A DNA stretch of 64,000 nt from Pandoraea sp. (GCA_031291335.1 JARLJF010000020.1:22103-86102), one strand, 5' to 3'; shown: positions 53,851-62,529, counted from the stretch's first letter. Translations and numbers: made by a program. The notes: a model not told the origin generated them from the letters alone.

Positions 53851-55683
53851 TCAGACGTAGTCCTTGTACTTGTCGAGCATGCGCACCGGCTTCGCCAGCG
53901 CGTCGCGGCGGAACGGGTCGCCCAGCTCGCGGGTGCACATGATTTCGATGATCGTCGTCTTGCCGTGATTCATCTGCATGTCGATGGCCTTCTTGAGCGC
54001 CGGGCCGACATCTTCCAGGCGATCGACCACGATGCCCTCGGCACCCATGGCGCGGGCGATGTTCGCGAAGCTCGGGCTATCGAGTTCACCGGCCACGAAG
54101 CGGCGGTTGTAGAAGTCCACCTGGTTCTTCTTCTCGGCGCCCCATTGACGGTTGTGGAAGACCACGGCCGTGACCGGAATGTTGTGACGCACGCAGGTGA
54201 GCGTTTCCATCAGGCTCATGCCCCAGGCGCCATCGCCGGCGTACGAAACGGCCGGACGGTGCGGTGCCGCAACCTTTGCGCCGATGATCGTCGGGAACGC
54301 ATAGCCGCAGTTGCCCCAGCTCATGGCCGCGAAGAAGCTGCGCGGCTTGTTGAAGCGAAGGTAGCTATTGGCCACCGAGTTGATGTTGCCGATGTCGGTC
54401 GAGACCATGACATCTTCCGGCATGGCCTTTTCCAGCTCACGCAATACCTGACGCGGATGCAGATACTCGCCACCGTTGAAGGTGCGCTCCTGCTTCTGCT
54501 CTTCGATCATGTCGAGGCTGTACGGATCGCGCTCGTGGGTCCAGTCGTCGAGTTCCTTTTCCCATGCGGCCTTCTCGGTGGCGATCTGGTCGGCGCGTGC
54601 GGCGCGCGTGGCGTCGCAGACGAGCTTGCGTTCGGCCAGACGCTGCGACAGCGCCACGGCCGCCGCCTTCGCATCGCCGCAAATACCGACGGATATCTTC
54701 TTCACGAGACCGAGCATCTTGTGATCGGCGTCGATCTGAATGATCTTCGCGTTCTTCGGCCAGTAGTCCAGGCCGTGCTGCGGCAGCGTGCCGAACGGTC
54801 CGAGACGCGAGCCGAGGGCCACGACCACGTCGGCCTGTGCGAGCAGCTTCATGGCGGCCTTCGAGCCTTGGTAGCCGAGCGGGCCGCACCACAGCGGATG
54901 GTTGGCCGGGAACGAGTCGTTGTGCAGATAGCTGTTCACGACCGGCGCACCCAGACGTTCGGCGAGGGCCTTGCACTCTTCGATGGCATCGGCCATGACG
55001 ACGCCGCCGCCCGAGATGATGACCGGGAACTTGGCTTGGGCGAGCAGTTCAGCCGCTTCGTTGAGGCGTTCGTCGCCCCCTGCGCCACGGTCGAGACGCT
55101 GCGGACGCGGAATCTCGGTCTTGATCTGGCCGTAGAAGTAATCGCGCGGAATATTGAGTTGCGTCGGGCCCATTTCGGCCATGGCACGATCGAAGCAACG
55201 CCCCGTGAATTCGGCCATGCGGGCCGGGTGCGTCACATGCCCCTGATACTTCGTGAACTCCTGGAACATCGGCAATTGCTTCGCTTCCTGGAAGCCGCCG
55301 AGGCCGATCCCCATCGTGCCGGCTTCCGGCGTAACGATCACGACCGGGCTGTGAGCCCAGTAAGCGGCGGCAATCGCCGTCACGCAGTTACTGATGCCGG
55401 GGCCGTTCTGACCGATCACGACACCGTGGCGACCCGACACGCGAGCGTAGCCGTCGGCCATGTGACCTGCGCCTTGTTCATGCACGACGGGAATCAGACG
55501 AATGCCGGCCGGCGCGAAGATGTCCATTGCGTCCATGAAGGCCGAGCCCATGATGCCGAACATCTCGCTCACGCCGTTGGCGACCATCGTTTCGACGAAG
55601 GCTTCGGACGGCGTCATGGCTTGCGGGCCACCGTCGGCGGCAGTCAGTTGCTGGGTGGCCGTAGCCGGGTCTTTGGCATTCAT
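53851..55683 (-). CDS. xsc: Sulfoacetaldehyde acetyltransferase
   Basis: This 610-residue thiamine-diphosphate enzyme cleaves sulfoacetaldehyde with phosphate to acetyl phosphate and sulfite, in the cytoplasm. The N-terminal pyrimidine-binding domain carries the catalytic glutamate (VHEQGAGHMADGYAR). The central domain follows. The C-terminal cofactor domain shows YAGDGAWGMSLMET and HNRQWGAEKKNQ. PEAGTMGIGLGGFQE and MSWGNCGYAFP are characteristic of Xsc rather than acetolactate synthase. It sits between the tauX-like gene and pta. The upstream CGGAA-N7-TTCCG dyad and 37-base motif suggest IclR-type induction by sulfonates. Confidence 0.95.
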   Translation of the reverse strand: MNAKDPATATQQLTAADGGPQAMTPSEAFVETMVANGVSEMFGIMGSAFMDAMDIFAPAGIRLIPVVHEQGAGHMADGYARVSGRHGVVIGQNGPGISNCVTAIAAAYWAHSPVVIVTPEAGTMGIGLGGFQEAKQLPMFQEFTKYQGHVTHPARMAEFTGRCFDRAMAEMGPTQLNIPRDYFYGQIKTEIPRPQRLDRGAGGDERLNEAAELLAQAKFPVIISGGGVVMADAIEECKALAERLGAPVVNSYLHNDSFPANHPLWCGPLGYQGSKAAMKLLAQADVVVALGSRLGPFGTLPQHGLDYWPKNAKIIQIDADHKMLGLVKKISVGICGDAKAAAVALSQRLAERKLVCDATRAARADQIATEKAAWEKELDDWTHERDPYSLDMIEEQKQERTFNGGEYLHPRQVLRELEKAMPEDVMVSTDIGNINSVANSYLRFNKPRSFFAAMSWGNCGYAFPTIIGAKVAAPHRPAVSYAGDGAWGMSLMETLTCVRHNIPVTAVVFHNRQWGAEKKNQVDFYNRRFVAGELDSPSFANIARAMGAEGIVVDRLEDVGPALKKAIDMQMNHGKTTIIEIMCTRELGDPFRRDALAKPVRMLDKYKDYV

Positions 55684-55706
55684 GGGTGTCTCCAGTGAAG
55701 AATAAA

Positions 55707-55803
55707 CGGAACAAATAATTCCGATTTCGTTGCGTTGGTGGAAATCTAGGCGATCCGTTCGCCTCGGTCAATTGGTATTTTTATTATTTGGTACGTTTTG
55801 TAT
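55707..55803 (-). promoter_or_regulatory. xsc control region: CGGAA dyad and 37-base motif
   Basis: CGGAA-N7-TTCCG (55707-55723) lies 24-40 bases upstream of xsc. The motif at 55767-55803 (GTCAATTGGTATTTTTATTA..., then TTGGTACGTTTTGTAT) matches 49103-49139 at 28 of 37 positions. The region is strongly AT-rich. Together they look like the operator and promoter of xsc. Confidence 0.55.
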
Positions 55804-55872
55804 TGAAAAACGAATTTTTATCGAGGCGATGCCGGAGAACCACAAGTTGATGAATAGAGGTCAGCGCGAGGA

Positions 55873-56262
55873 TCAGAGCGCCGGGCGGTCTTTGCGGAAC
55901 GCGTTCTTCACTTCGATCTTGCCGTCGCGCAGGGTGAAGACATCGACCATGCGGGCTTCAACGCGAGTGCCGTCGGCCTTCGTGCCGCGAAACGTCGATT
56001 CGGACACGCCACGGTTCCCGGTGACGAAGTGCACGCCCTCGGTCCACGACGCATCGGGGAAGTTCTCCCATGCGGATTGAAACGCGGCGCGCACGGCGTT
56101 ACGTCCTTCGAAGGTGCGGCCCAACATGTCGGGGCCGGCCACCGCGTGAAACACGCAGGTGTCGGTCATGCACGCCATGAGGGCGTCGATGTCGTGGCGA
56201 TTCCAGGCGTCGTTGAAGGTCGCGAGCAACTGGATGTCGGCGGATTCGTTCTGAGTCGTCAT
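55873..56262 (-). CDS. tauX: SnoaL/NTF2-like protein, probable taurine dehydrogenase small subunit
   Basis: This is a 129-residue NTF2/SnoaL-fold protein. Landmarks are FNDAWNRHDIDALMACMTDTCVFH near the start, then GRTFEGRNAVRAAF, and the end FTLRDGKIEVKNAFRKDRP. It starts at 56262, 34 bases after the flavoprotein gene, and precedes xsc. Size and position match TauX, the small partner of TauY. Generic SnoaL proteins look alike, so the subunit role rests largely on context. Confidence 0.72.
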   Translation of the reverse strand: MTTQNESADIQLLATFNDAWNRHDIDALMACMTDTCVFHAVAGPDMLGRTFEGRNAVRAAFQSAWENFPDASWTEGVHFVTGNRGVSESTFRGTKADGTRVEARMVDVFTLRDGKIEVKNAFRKDRPAL

Positions 56263-56296
56263 GACAGATTCCAAAAAAATGCGGAGTGGAGACGGA

Positions 56297-57730
56297 TCAA
56301 CGCGCTTCGTCTTGCGCGTGATACCGCTGATAGAGGAAGCGCTGGCCGATGCGGCGGAATGGCGCGAAGCCCTGCCACTGCACGGTGCCGAACACGTTCG
56401 GGTATTGCAGTGCCGAGTCGTAAATGGGCAGATCCCACGATGGGTCGCGTTGTCCGGCAATGCGCTGGGCGAGGCGGCGCCCGGCGTGTGCGGAGAACGA
56501 CACGCCATTGCCGCCGTAACCCACAGCGTAGAAGAGGTTTTGTCGCGGATCGGGTTGCGTGACGCGCGGCATCATGTCGTGACTCACGTCGACCCAGCCC
56601 CACCACGAGTAATCGATGCGAATGCCCTTGAGCGCCGGAAATTTGCGATGCAGGCCTTCGACGAGCACCGCCATATGTTTCGGATTCTGCGCATCGGCGC
56701 CGGTGATGGAGCTGCGACTGCCGATCTGCAGACGGCTATCCGGCAGCAGGCGGTAGTAGTAGCGCAGCGTGCGCGTATCGGTGATGACCTCGTGGGTGCG
56801 GAAATTCGTCGCCGCGATTTCGTCGGGCGTGAGCACACGCGTGACGAGTGAGTTCGACAGAATCGGCATGATCTTGGCGCGCAGCGCCTTGGTCACGTCG
56901 TTGCGCGTGTAGCCGCCGGTGGCGAAGGCGACTGCCTTGGCGCGCACCATCCCGCGCGGCGTGCGCACGTGATGCACGCCGTTGATCGTCTCGACACTCA
57001 GCACCGGCGTGGACGGATGCACGCGAGCGCCGAGCGCGCGCGCCATGCGCAGATAGCCGAAGGCGAGCTTGAGCGGATGCACCCCGATGCCATCGGGCTC
57101 ATGCATGGCGCCGCAGCTCTCCTGATCGTCGACGTACTGCTCGCTGACCTCGGCGCGCGAGAGGATATGCGTGTCGTAACCGAACACGTCGCGCATGACC
57201 TTGGCTTCGTTGCGCAGGAACGCCATCTTGCGATCGCGGTGCGCGATGTAGAGATGGCCGCCCGGTTGCGGATCGCACTCGGGCACTTCGGCGATGAGGG
57301 ACTTGAAGGTGTTGAAGCCTTCGCGGATTTCAGCGTCCAGCCGCAGGGCGGTTTCCTTGCCCCAGCGTGCGATCCATTGCGAGCGATAGAGCCGCCCGCT
57401 CGCGTTCTGTCCCTGACCGCCGTTGCGACTGGTGCAGCCCCAGCAAGTGCGGTTGGCTTCGAGCACCATGGCGCGAATGCCATGCTCGCGAGCGAGGAAG
57501 AGGGCGGTGGAAAGCCCCGTGAAACCAGCACCGACGATCACCACATCGACATCGGCGTCGCCGGGCAGCGGGCCATCGTCTTCGGGAGGCTCGCCGGCGG
57601 TGGCGACCCAATAGGTTGGTGCGTAATCCATGCCAAGACCGGGACCGGTCGAGACCAACGGATCGTAAAGCGGATCGTATGGCGCAGCTTCGGAGCGACG
57701 ATCCAGCGCGAAGGATTCAATCGTACCCAC
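56297..57730 (-). CDS. tauY: DAO-type FAD oxidoreductase, probable taurine dehydrogenase large subunit
   Basis: This is a 477-residue D-amino-acid-oxidase-type flavoprotein. FAD binding is shown by DVVIVGAGFTGLSTALFLAREHG (about residues 61-83), then CTSRNGGQGQNASGR. The C-terminal FAD contact is FYAVGYGGNGVSFSAHAGRRLAQ. The GTG at 57730, with AGGAG nine bases upstream, gives a normal N-terminus; the longer track start is rejected. It is the first gene of a tauY-tauX-xsc-pta-tauE order. It would deaminate taurine to sulfoacetaldehyde, with electrons to cytochrome c. Gamma-glutamylputrescine oxidase is the main alternative by sequence. Confidence 0.75.
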   Translation of the reverse strand: MGTIESFALDRRSEAAPYDPLYDPLVSTGPGLGMDYAPTYWVATAGEPPEDDGPLPGDADVDVVIVGAGFTGLSTALFLAREHGIRAMVLEANRTCWGCTSRNGGQGQNASGRLYRSQWIARWGKETALRLDAEIREGFNTFKSLIAEVPECDPQPGGHLYIAHRDRKMAFLRNEAKVMRDVFGYDTHILSRAEVSEQYVDDQESCGAMHEPDGIGVHPLKLAFGYLRMARALGARVHPSTPVLSVETINGVHHVRTPRGMVRAKAVAFATGGYTRNDVTKALRAKIMPILSNSLVTRVLTPDEIAATNFRTHEVITDTRTLRYYYRLLPDSRLQIGSRSSITGADAQNPKHMAVLVEGLHRKFPALKGIRIDYSWWGWVDVSHDMMPRVTQPDPRQNLFYAVGYGGNGVSFSAHAGRRLAQRIAGQRDPSWDLPIYDSALQYPNVFGTVQWQGFAPFRRIGQRFLYQRYHAQDEAR

Positions 57731-57805
57731 GTTAGGCTCCTGACGGAAATGAGCCAATACTGCCAAGAACATTTTCCCGGGATTAGTACCACCGCCGCTT
57801 TGTGA

Positions 57806-57871
57806 TGGTGCCAGCGAAAAGCGGCACCGCCGCTGCGTTTTCGCGCCACGAGACGGGCATCGCTGGCACCA
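57806..57871. promoter_or_regulatory. 11-bp inverted repeat in the tauY/DUF3311 divergent region
   Basis: TGGTGCCAGCG (57806-57816) and CGCTGGCACCA (57861-57871) are perfect inverted copies, 44 bases apart, in the 300-base gap 57731-58030, which has no gene. Two separated half-sites could support DNA looping or serve the two divergent promoters separately. Confidence 0.5.
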
Positions 57872-58030
57872 CACTTTTCTGTCATGTGGCTCTAAACGGC
57901 GCGAATTTTGGCTGTGGATACTGGGCCAGACAACGGGCCTTGGGTCGTCATCCGACGACGGGGTCCAAGCGTGTGCCGCCATGGCTGGCGCACGTACGCC
58001 GAACAACGCCTCGCGTACCGGAGACAGAAC

Positions 58031-58231
58031 ATGCTCAGATTGCTGATTGGCCTTGGATTGCCGTATCTCGGCGTAGTGGGATTGCTGCCTTGGGCGGCAT
58101 CCGTCGAGCGATATGTGCTCGGCGTGCCGTTCATCTACGGCTGGATCTTCCTGTGGTTTGTGCTCACGTCCGTCTGCCTGTGGCTGTGCTGGACGCTATT
58201 CGACCGTCACACCGCAGAAGAACCCGCGTGA
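58031..58231 (+). CDS. DUF3311 small membrane protein
   Basis: This 66-residue protein has two membrane helices (LLIGLGLPYLGVVGLLPWAA and PFIYGWIFLWFVLTSVCLWLCW). GGAGACAG precedes the ATG at 58031. It immediately precedes a sodium:solute symporter. DUF3311 proteins commonly pair with such symporters as a small accessory subunit. The longer track ORF starts inside the promoter region and is rejected. Confidence 0.85.
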   Translation: MLRLLIGLGLPYLGVVGLLPWAASVERYVLGVPFIYGWIFLWFVLTSVCLWLCWTLFDRHTAEEPA

Positions 58232-58339
58232 CGCTCACGGGCTTAGTCCCTGCGCGTTGCTGACGGCCTGTGTGTTTCGCCGTCATGTCCAGCGAGCGCG
58301 ATACCGCGCTTCAGTACCGAATTTCCGGAGATTGCGTCG

Positions 58340-59776
58340 ATGGCAACCCTCATTTTTGCCGGCTTCATTCTGTTGTCGGTCTATCTCGCCTTGCGAGCGC
58401 GCGGTGGCCGCGGCCCGCAGAGCATGCACGATTTCTTCGTCGCCTCGCGGCAGTTCGGTGCGTGGCTCGTGTTTTTTCTCGCGGCCGGTGAGATCTACAG
58501 TATCGGCACGATGGTCGGCTTTCCCGGCGGCATTTATGCCAAGGGGCCGACGTATGGCGTGTGGTTCCTCGGCTATATTCTGCTGGCGTATCCGGTCGGC
58601 TATTTCCTCGGCCCGAAAATCTGGGATGCGGGCAAACGCTACAACGCCATCACGCTGCCCGATCTGTTCAAGGGGCACTTCAATAACCGCTTCCTCGAAC
58701 TGGTGGTCGCAGTGACGGCGATCATCTTCCTGCTGCCCTGGGGGCAGTTGCAGTTCACCGGACTGGTCGCAGCGCTCAAGGGGCTTGGGTGGAATTTCCA
58801 GCCGTTGTGGCTCATCTCGTTTTCTGCGGCGCTGGCGTTCGTCTACATCGCGATCGCCGGGGTGCGCGCGTCGGCTTACATCGCAGTGCTCAAGGACGTG
58901 CTGATGGTCGCCGCGATCGTCGTCACGGGCGTGGCCGTGGCATGGGAAGCGGGCGTGACGCCGGTGTTTCAGGCGGCGAGCCAGCACGTGAGCAACGCGA
59001 TGAGTACACCGCAGCTCACCTTCGCGATGACGACCATCGTGTTCCAGTCGCTGGGCATGTACGTGATGCCATTCGGTGTGCAGAATTTCTTCACGGCGAA
59101 GAGCGCGGCCACGATCCGTCGCACGCAAGTCGCCATGCCGCTGTATATGCTGATGTATCCGTTCCTCGTGCTGGCGTCGTACTACGCAATCAGCCAGAAC
59201 ATCACGTTAAGCTCCCCGAACGAAGCGTTCTTCGCGGCCGTGACGCAGTTGTTGCCCTCGTGGCTGGTCGGTCTGGTGGCGGCTGGGGCGGCGTTGTCCG
59301 GTCTGCTGGTGCTCGCGGGGATCTGCCTCGCGCTCGGCCCGATCGTCACGCGCAACATTCTGTCGGGGATGCCGGAGCATCGTCAGAAGGCCAGCTCGAA
59401 GGTCGTGATCGTGCTGTATCTGCTGGGCTCCATCGTGTTGACGCTGCTCACGCCGAACCTCATGCTTACGCTGATCAACATGGCGTATTACGGCGTGACG
59501 CAATTCCTGCCGGGCGTGATTGCCGTGGTCTTCCGTATGCGAGTGCGGGCCTCGGCGGTGGCCGCCGGCGTGCTCGCCGGACAAGGGCTTGCGCTCGTAC
59601 TTTATTTCAAGAATCCCGACCTCGGCGGCGTGAACCTCGGGCTCATCTGCCTGGTCGTCAACGTTGTGGTCATGTCGGTGCTCAACCTGCTGCTCGGCGG
59701 CAATCGCGCACATTCGATGGACTCGATGGACTCGATGGACACGGGCGTGGGCACGCTTTCCCCCTATAAAAAGTAG
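58340..59776 (+). CDS. Sodium:solute symporter family protein
   Basis: This is a 478-residue SSSF transporter with about 13 membrane segments. FFVASRQFGAWLVFFLAAGEIYS is the typical helix 1-2 region, AGVRASAYIAVLKDVLMV is the helix 5-6 signature, and AAGAALSGLLVLAGICLALGP is near helix 9. It resembles the MctP/YidK monocarboxylate or organic acid group. It follows DUF3311 and ends 2 bases before the amidohydrolase gene, so it probably imports that enzyme's substrate or product. Taurine or another sulfonate is an alternative given the neighbouring operon. The C-terminus carries a 9-base tandem repeat. Confidence 0.87.
   Translation: MATLIFAGFILLSVYLALRARGGRGPQSMHDFFVASRQFGAWLVFFLAAGEIYSIGTMVGFPGGIYAKGPTYGVWFLGYILLAYPVGYFLGPKIWDAGKRYNAITLPDLFKGHFNNRFLELVVAVTAIIFLLPWGQLQFTGLVAALKGLGWNFQPLWLISFSAALAFVYIAIAGVRASAYIAVLKDVLMVAAIVVTGVAVAWEAGVTPVFQAASQHVSNAMSTPQLTFAMTTIVFQSLGMYVMPFGVQNFFTAKSAATIRRTQVAMPLYMLMYPFLVLASYYAISQNITLSSPNEAFFAAVTQLLPSWLVGLVAAGAALSGLLVLAGICLALGPIVTRNILSGMPEHRQKASSKVVIVLYLLGSIVLTLLTPNLMLTLINMAYYGVTQFLPGVIAVVFRMRVRASAVAAGVLAGQGLALVLYFKNPDLGGVNLGLICLVVNVVVMSVLNLLLGGNRAHSMDSMDSMDTGVGTLSPYKK
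59714..59740 (+). repeat. 9-bp tandem repeat, three copies, inside the symporter gene
   Basis: TCGATGGAC occurs three times in perfect succession and encodes SMD-SMD-SMD in the cytoplasmic C-terminal tail. Copy-number change would not alter the frame. It is a small coding minisatellite. Confidence 0.85.
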
Positions 59777-59778
59777 AG

Positions 59779-61446
59779 ATGACAGACAGAGACAATACCG
59801 CGGCCAGCCGCGACGACATTCGCGTGTACGTCGCGCGCAAGATTCTCACGATGAACCCGGCACAGCCGGTGGCAACGCATGTGGCCGTATGCGACGGGCG
59901 AATCCTCGCTGTCAGCGGCCTGGAGGACATGCGTCGATGGACCAATGCGACACCCGACGAGACACTGCGCGACAAGGTGCTGATGCCCGGCCTGGTGGAG
60001 GGGCATTGCCACCTGATGGAGGGGGCGATGTGGGACGCCGTCTATGTCGGCTATTACGACCGGCGTGGTCCGGACGGGCATTTGTGGGAAGGCCTGAAGA
60101 CGCCGGTTGCGGTGTTGGATCGCTTGCGAGACGCGCAGCAACGCATGACCGACGATCACAGGCCGCTACTCGCCTGGGGTTACGATCCGATCTTCTTCGA
60201 GGGCACGCCACTCGTTGCGGGCGACATCGATACCGTGTCGATCACGCGCCCCATCGCCATTCTGCACGCCAGTGTGCATCTGATGAACGTGAACACGGCG
60301 ATGCTCGAACTGGCGGGCATTGACGGTGACACCGACATCGAAGGCATTGTCATGGGGGACGACGGGGAGCCGACCGGCGAGTTGCAGGAGTTCGCCGCGA
60401 TGTTCCCGGTATACAGGGTGATCGGCGAAGGTTTGTCGATTGCCGCGAGCGAAAGCCCTCGCGCGATCTGGAATTTCGGTCGCGTTGCACAACTTGCCGG
60501 GGTGACGACTGCTACCGATCTCGTCAACGATCTGACGGCCTCGGGTAACGCGAACCTTCTTGAGGCGACGCGCGACCCGAAGTATCCGATTCGCATCGTG
60601 CCCGCGTTCGCGCCGCAGCGCTGCCCCGAGGGTGGCCCGCAGCGGGTGCTGAATGCAAGAGAGGGCAATACCGACAAGCTGCATTACGGGCCGGTCAAAT
60701 TCATCGTCGATGGGTCGATTCAGGGCTTCACAGCCCGCGTGCGCTGGCCGGGGTATTACAACGGCAAGCCGAATGGCCTCTGGTTGATTCCGCCGTCGCA
60801 ACTGGTCGAGACGTTCATGCCGTTCCACACGGCAGGCCTGCAATTGCATATCCACACCAATGGTGACGAAGCCACGGAAGTCGTGCTCGATGCCATCGAA
60901 AAGTTGCTGGCACTCCATCCGCGTGCGGACCATCGGCACACGTTGCAGCATTGCCAGATGGCCGACGTTGCACAACTGACTCGCGCGCAACGGCTGGGCA
61001 TGGTGGTGAATTTCTTCGCCAACCACGTCTATTACTGGGGCGACGCGCACTATCAGCGCACGATGGGCCCCGATCGCGCCAACCGGATGGATGCCGCAGA
61101 GATCGCCCGTCAGATCGATTTGCCGTTCGCCCTGCATTCCGACGCGCCCATCACGCAGCTCAACCCGCTGTTCACCGCATGGTGCGCGGCCAAGCGAGAG
61201 ACGTCGTCGGGGCGCGTACTTGGCGAGTCGCTGCGCTTGCCGGTGGCGGACGCGTTGCGCGCCATCACGTTGGGCGCGGCGTTTTCGCTGGGCATGGATC
61301 ATCTGATCGGCAGTATCGAAGTCGGCAAGTACGCCGACTTCGCCGTGCTCGATGTCGATCCGTTCGAAGCGCCCGTGGACGACCTGCGCCAGATGCCGGT
61401 GTGGGGCACGGTGCTGGGCGGCGATATCTTCCGCGCGCCTGTGTGA
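59779..61446 (+). CDS. YtcJ-type metal-dependent amidohydrolase
   Basis: This is a 555-residue amidohydrolase-superfamily enzyme of the YtcJ/NfdA branch (Amidohydro_3). The metal ligands are visible: HxH in VEGHCHLMEG (about residue 75), the bridging lysine in VKFIVDGSIQGFT, histidines in LHIHTNGDEA and HTLQHCQM, and the aspartate in FALHSDAPIT. The C-terminal ending LGMDHLIGSIEVGKYADFAVLD is typical. It starts 2 bases after the symporter. It would hydrolyse an amide or formamide taken up by that symporter; the substrate is unknown. The CobW-like gene after it may supply zinc. Confidence 0.88.
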   Translation: MTDRDNTAASRDDIRVYVARKILTMNPAQPVATHVAVCDGRILAVSGLEDMRRWTNATPDETLRDKVLMPGLVEGHCHLMEGAMWDAVYVGYYDRRGPDGHLWEGLKTPVAVLDRLRDAQQRMTDDHRPLLAWGYDPIFFEGTPLVAGDIDTVSITRPIAILHASVHLMNVNTAMLELAGIDGDTDIEGIVMGDDGEPTGELQEFAAMFPVYRVIGEGLSIAASESPRAIWNFGRVAQLAGVTTATDLVNDLTASGNANLLEATRDPKYPIRIVPAFAPQRCPEGGPQRVLNAREGNTDKLHYGPVKFIVDGSIQGFTARVRWPGYYNGKPNGLWLIPPSQLVETFMPFHTAGLQLHIHTNGDEATEVVLDAIEKLLALHPRADHRHTLQHCQMADVAQLTRAQRLGMVVNFFANHVYYWGDAHYQRTMGPDRANRMDAAEIARQIDLPFALHSDAPITQLNPLFTAWCAAKRETSSGRVLGESLRLPVADALRAITLGAAFSLGMDHLIGSIEVGKYADFAVLDVDPFEAPVDDLRQMPVWGTVLGGDIFRAPV

Positions 61447-61451
61447 CGATC

Positions 61452-62429
61452 ATGCAAGCAAGTCACACCACCGCGCCGGATGCTGTTGCGCAGGCTGCGA
61501 GACCGCCGATCCCGATGGTCGTGCTTGGCGGCTATCTCGGAGCGGGCAAGACAACGCTCGTCAATGCTCTGTTGCGCAATGCCGAGGGCTTGCGGGTGAC
61601 GGTACTCGTCAACGATTTCGGCTCGATCAATGTCGACGCTTCGCTCATTCGTGAACGCGGCGACGACGTCATCGGGCTTGAGAACGGCTGTGTGTGCTGC
61701 ACGATCGGTGGGCGTCTGGTGGAGACGCTGATTGCCCTCGGCGAGCGCACCGATCGGCCCGACTTGCTGGTCATCGAGGCGAGCGGCGTGTCCGATCCGA
61801 TGCGCATCGCGCAAGTGGGCTTGCTCGACAGGGCATTTCGCTTGCACGGCATCGTGGTGGCGGTGGACGTTGAGGGCATCGATGCAGTGCTGGACGACCG
61901 CTACGTCGGCGACATCGTTCAACGTCAGATTGCCGCGGCCAGCACGCTCGTGCTGACCAAGACCGATCTGGTGAGTGCGACAAAGCTGGACGCGGCCCGG
62001 CATCGGCTGGCATCGCTGGGCGCGACGCAGATCGTTGTGACGGCGAAGGACGGAGTCGTGCCGCCCGCCATTCTCTTTCCCGACGAGGCTCTGACGGTAC
62101 CAGGGCTGCTGAGTCCGCATCCGATGCACACGATCTCCCGTGCGCTGCCGCGCGGTTTGCGCAGCTTCAACTTCGAAACCCGTGGTGTATTCGACCGTTC
62201 TCGCTTGAAAGCGGCCCTGACCCTATTCCCCGAGAAGCTCCTCCGCGCGAAGGGCTTCGTCTCGCTGCGCGCCGGTCAGACGAGCGAACTGCATGTCGTC
62301 GGGCGTCGCTCGATGCTCACGCGTCGTCCGGATCTGTCCGCTACGTCGTCAGTCATCGTGCTGATCGGCATCTTCTCCGACGACGACCAGCGTTTGCTCA
62401 CGCAGGCGCTGGCTTCCGCCGTGCGCTGA
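61452..62429 (+). CDS. CobW/COG0523-family GTPase, metal chaperone
   Basis: This is a 325-residue G3E GTPase. The P-loop is GGYLGAGKTTLVN (about residue 26), the switch region LVNDFGSINVD, the metal-binding CxCC in GLENGCVCCT, and then VIEASGVSDP and LTKTDLV. A short CobW C-terminal domain follows. It starts 5 bases after the amidohydrolase; a GTG at 61443 would overlap that stop. COG0523 proteins deliver zinc or other metals to client enzymes, and the preceding amidohydrolase is the obvious client. A cobalamin link to the cobST-like genes 10 kb away is less likely. Confidence 0.87.
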   Translation: MQASHTTAPDAVAQAARPPIPMVVLGGYLGAGKTTLVNALLRNAEGLRVTVLVNDFGSINVDASLIRERGDDVIGLENGCVCCTIGGRLVETLIALGERTDRPDLLVIEASGVSDPMRIAQVGLLDRAFRLHGIVVAVDVEGIDAVLDDRYVGDIVQRQIAAASTLVLTKTDLVSATKLDAARHRLASLGATQIVVTAKDGVVPPAILFPDEALTVPGLLSPHPMHTISRALPRGLRSFNFETRGVFDRSRLKAALTLFPEKLLRAKGFVSLRAGQTSELHVVGRRSMLTRRPDLSATSSVIVLIGIFSDDDQRLLTQALASAVR

Positions 62430-62494
62430 GGCCACTGGCCGCATCCCCTTCGTCAAGTCATTCGACCGTTGTGCCGTGAGGTCGCGCCGCGCAA

Positions 62495-62529
62495 TAAAAA
62501 AAGCCGGCGGCAGAGTGTCTGCCGCCGGC
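62495..62529 (-). terminator. Terminator of the GabP-like permease gene
   Basis: GCCGGCGGCAGA-GTG-TCTGCCGCCGGC is a perfect 12-base stem with a seven-T run on the minus strand. It lies 25 bases past the permease stop and may also end the convergent plus-strand operon. Confidence 0.92.

Noticed and set aside
53965-55698. 577-residue plus-strand ORF opposite xsc
   Set aside because: Shadow of xsc; histidine- and arginine-rich with no family features.
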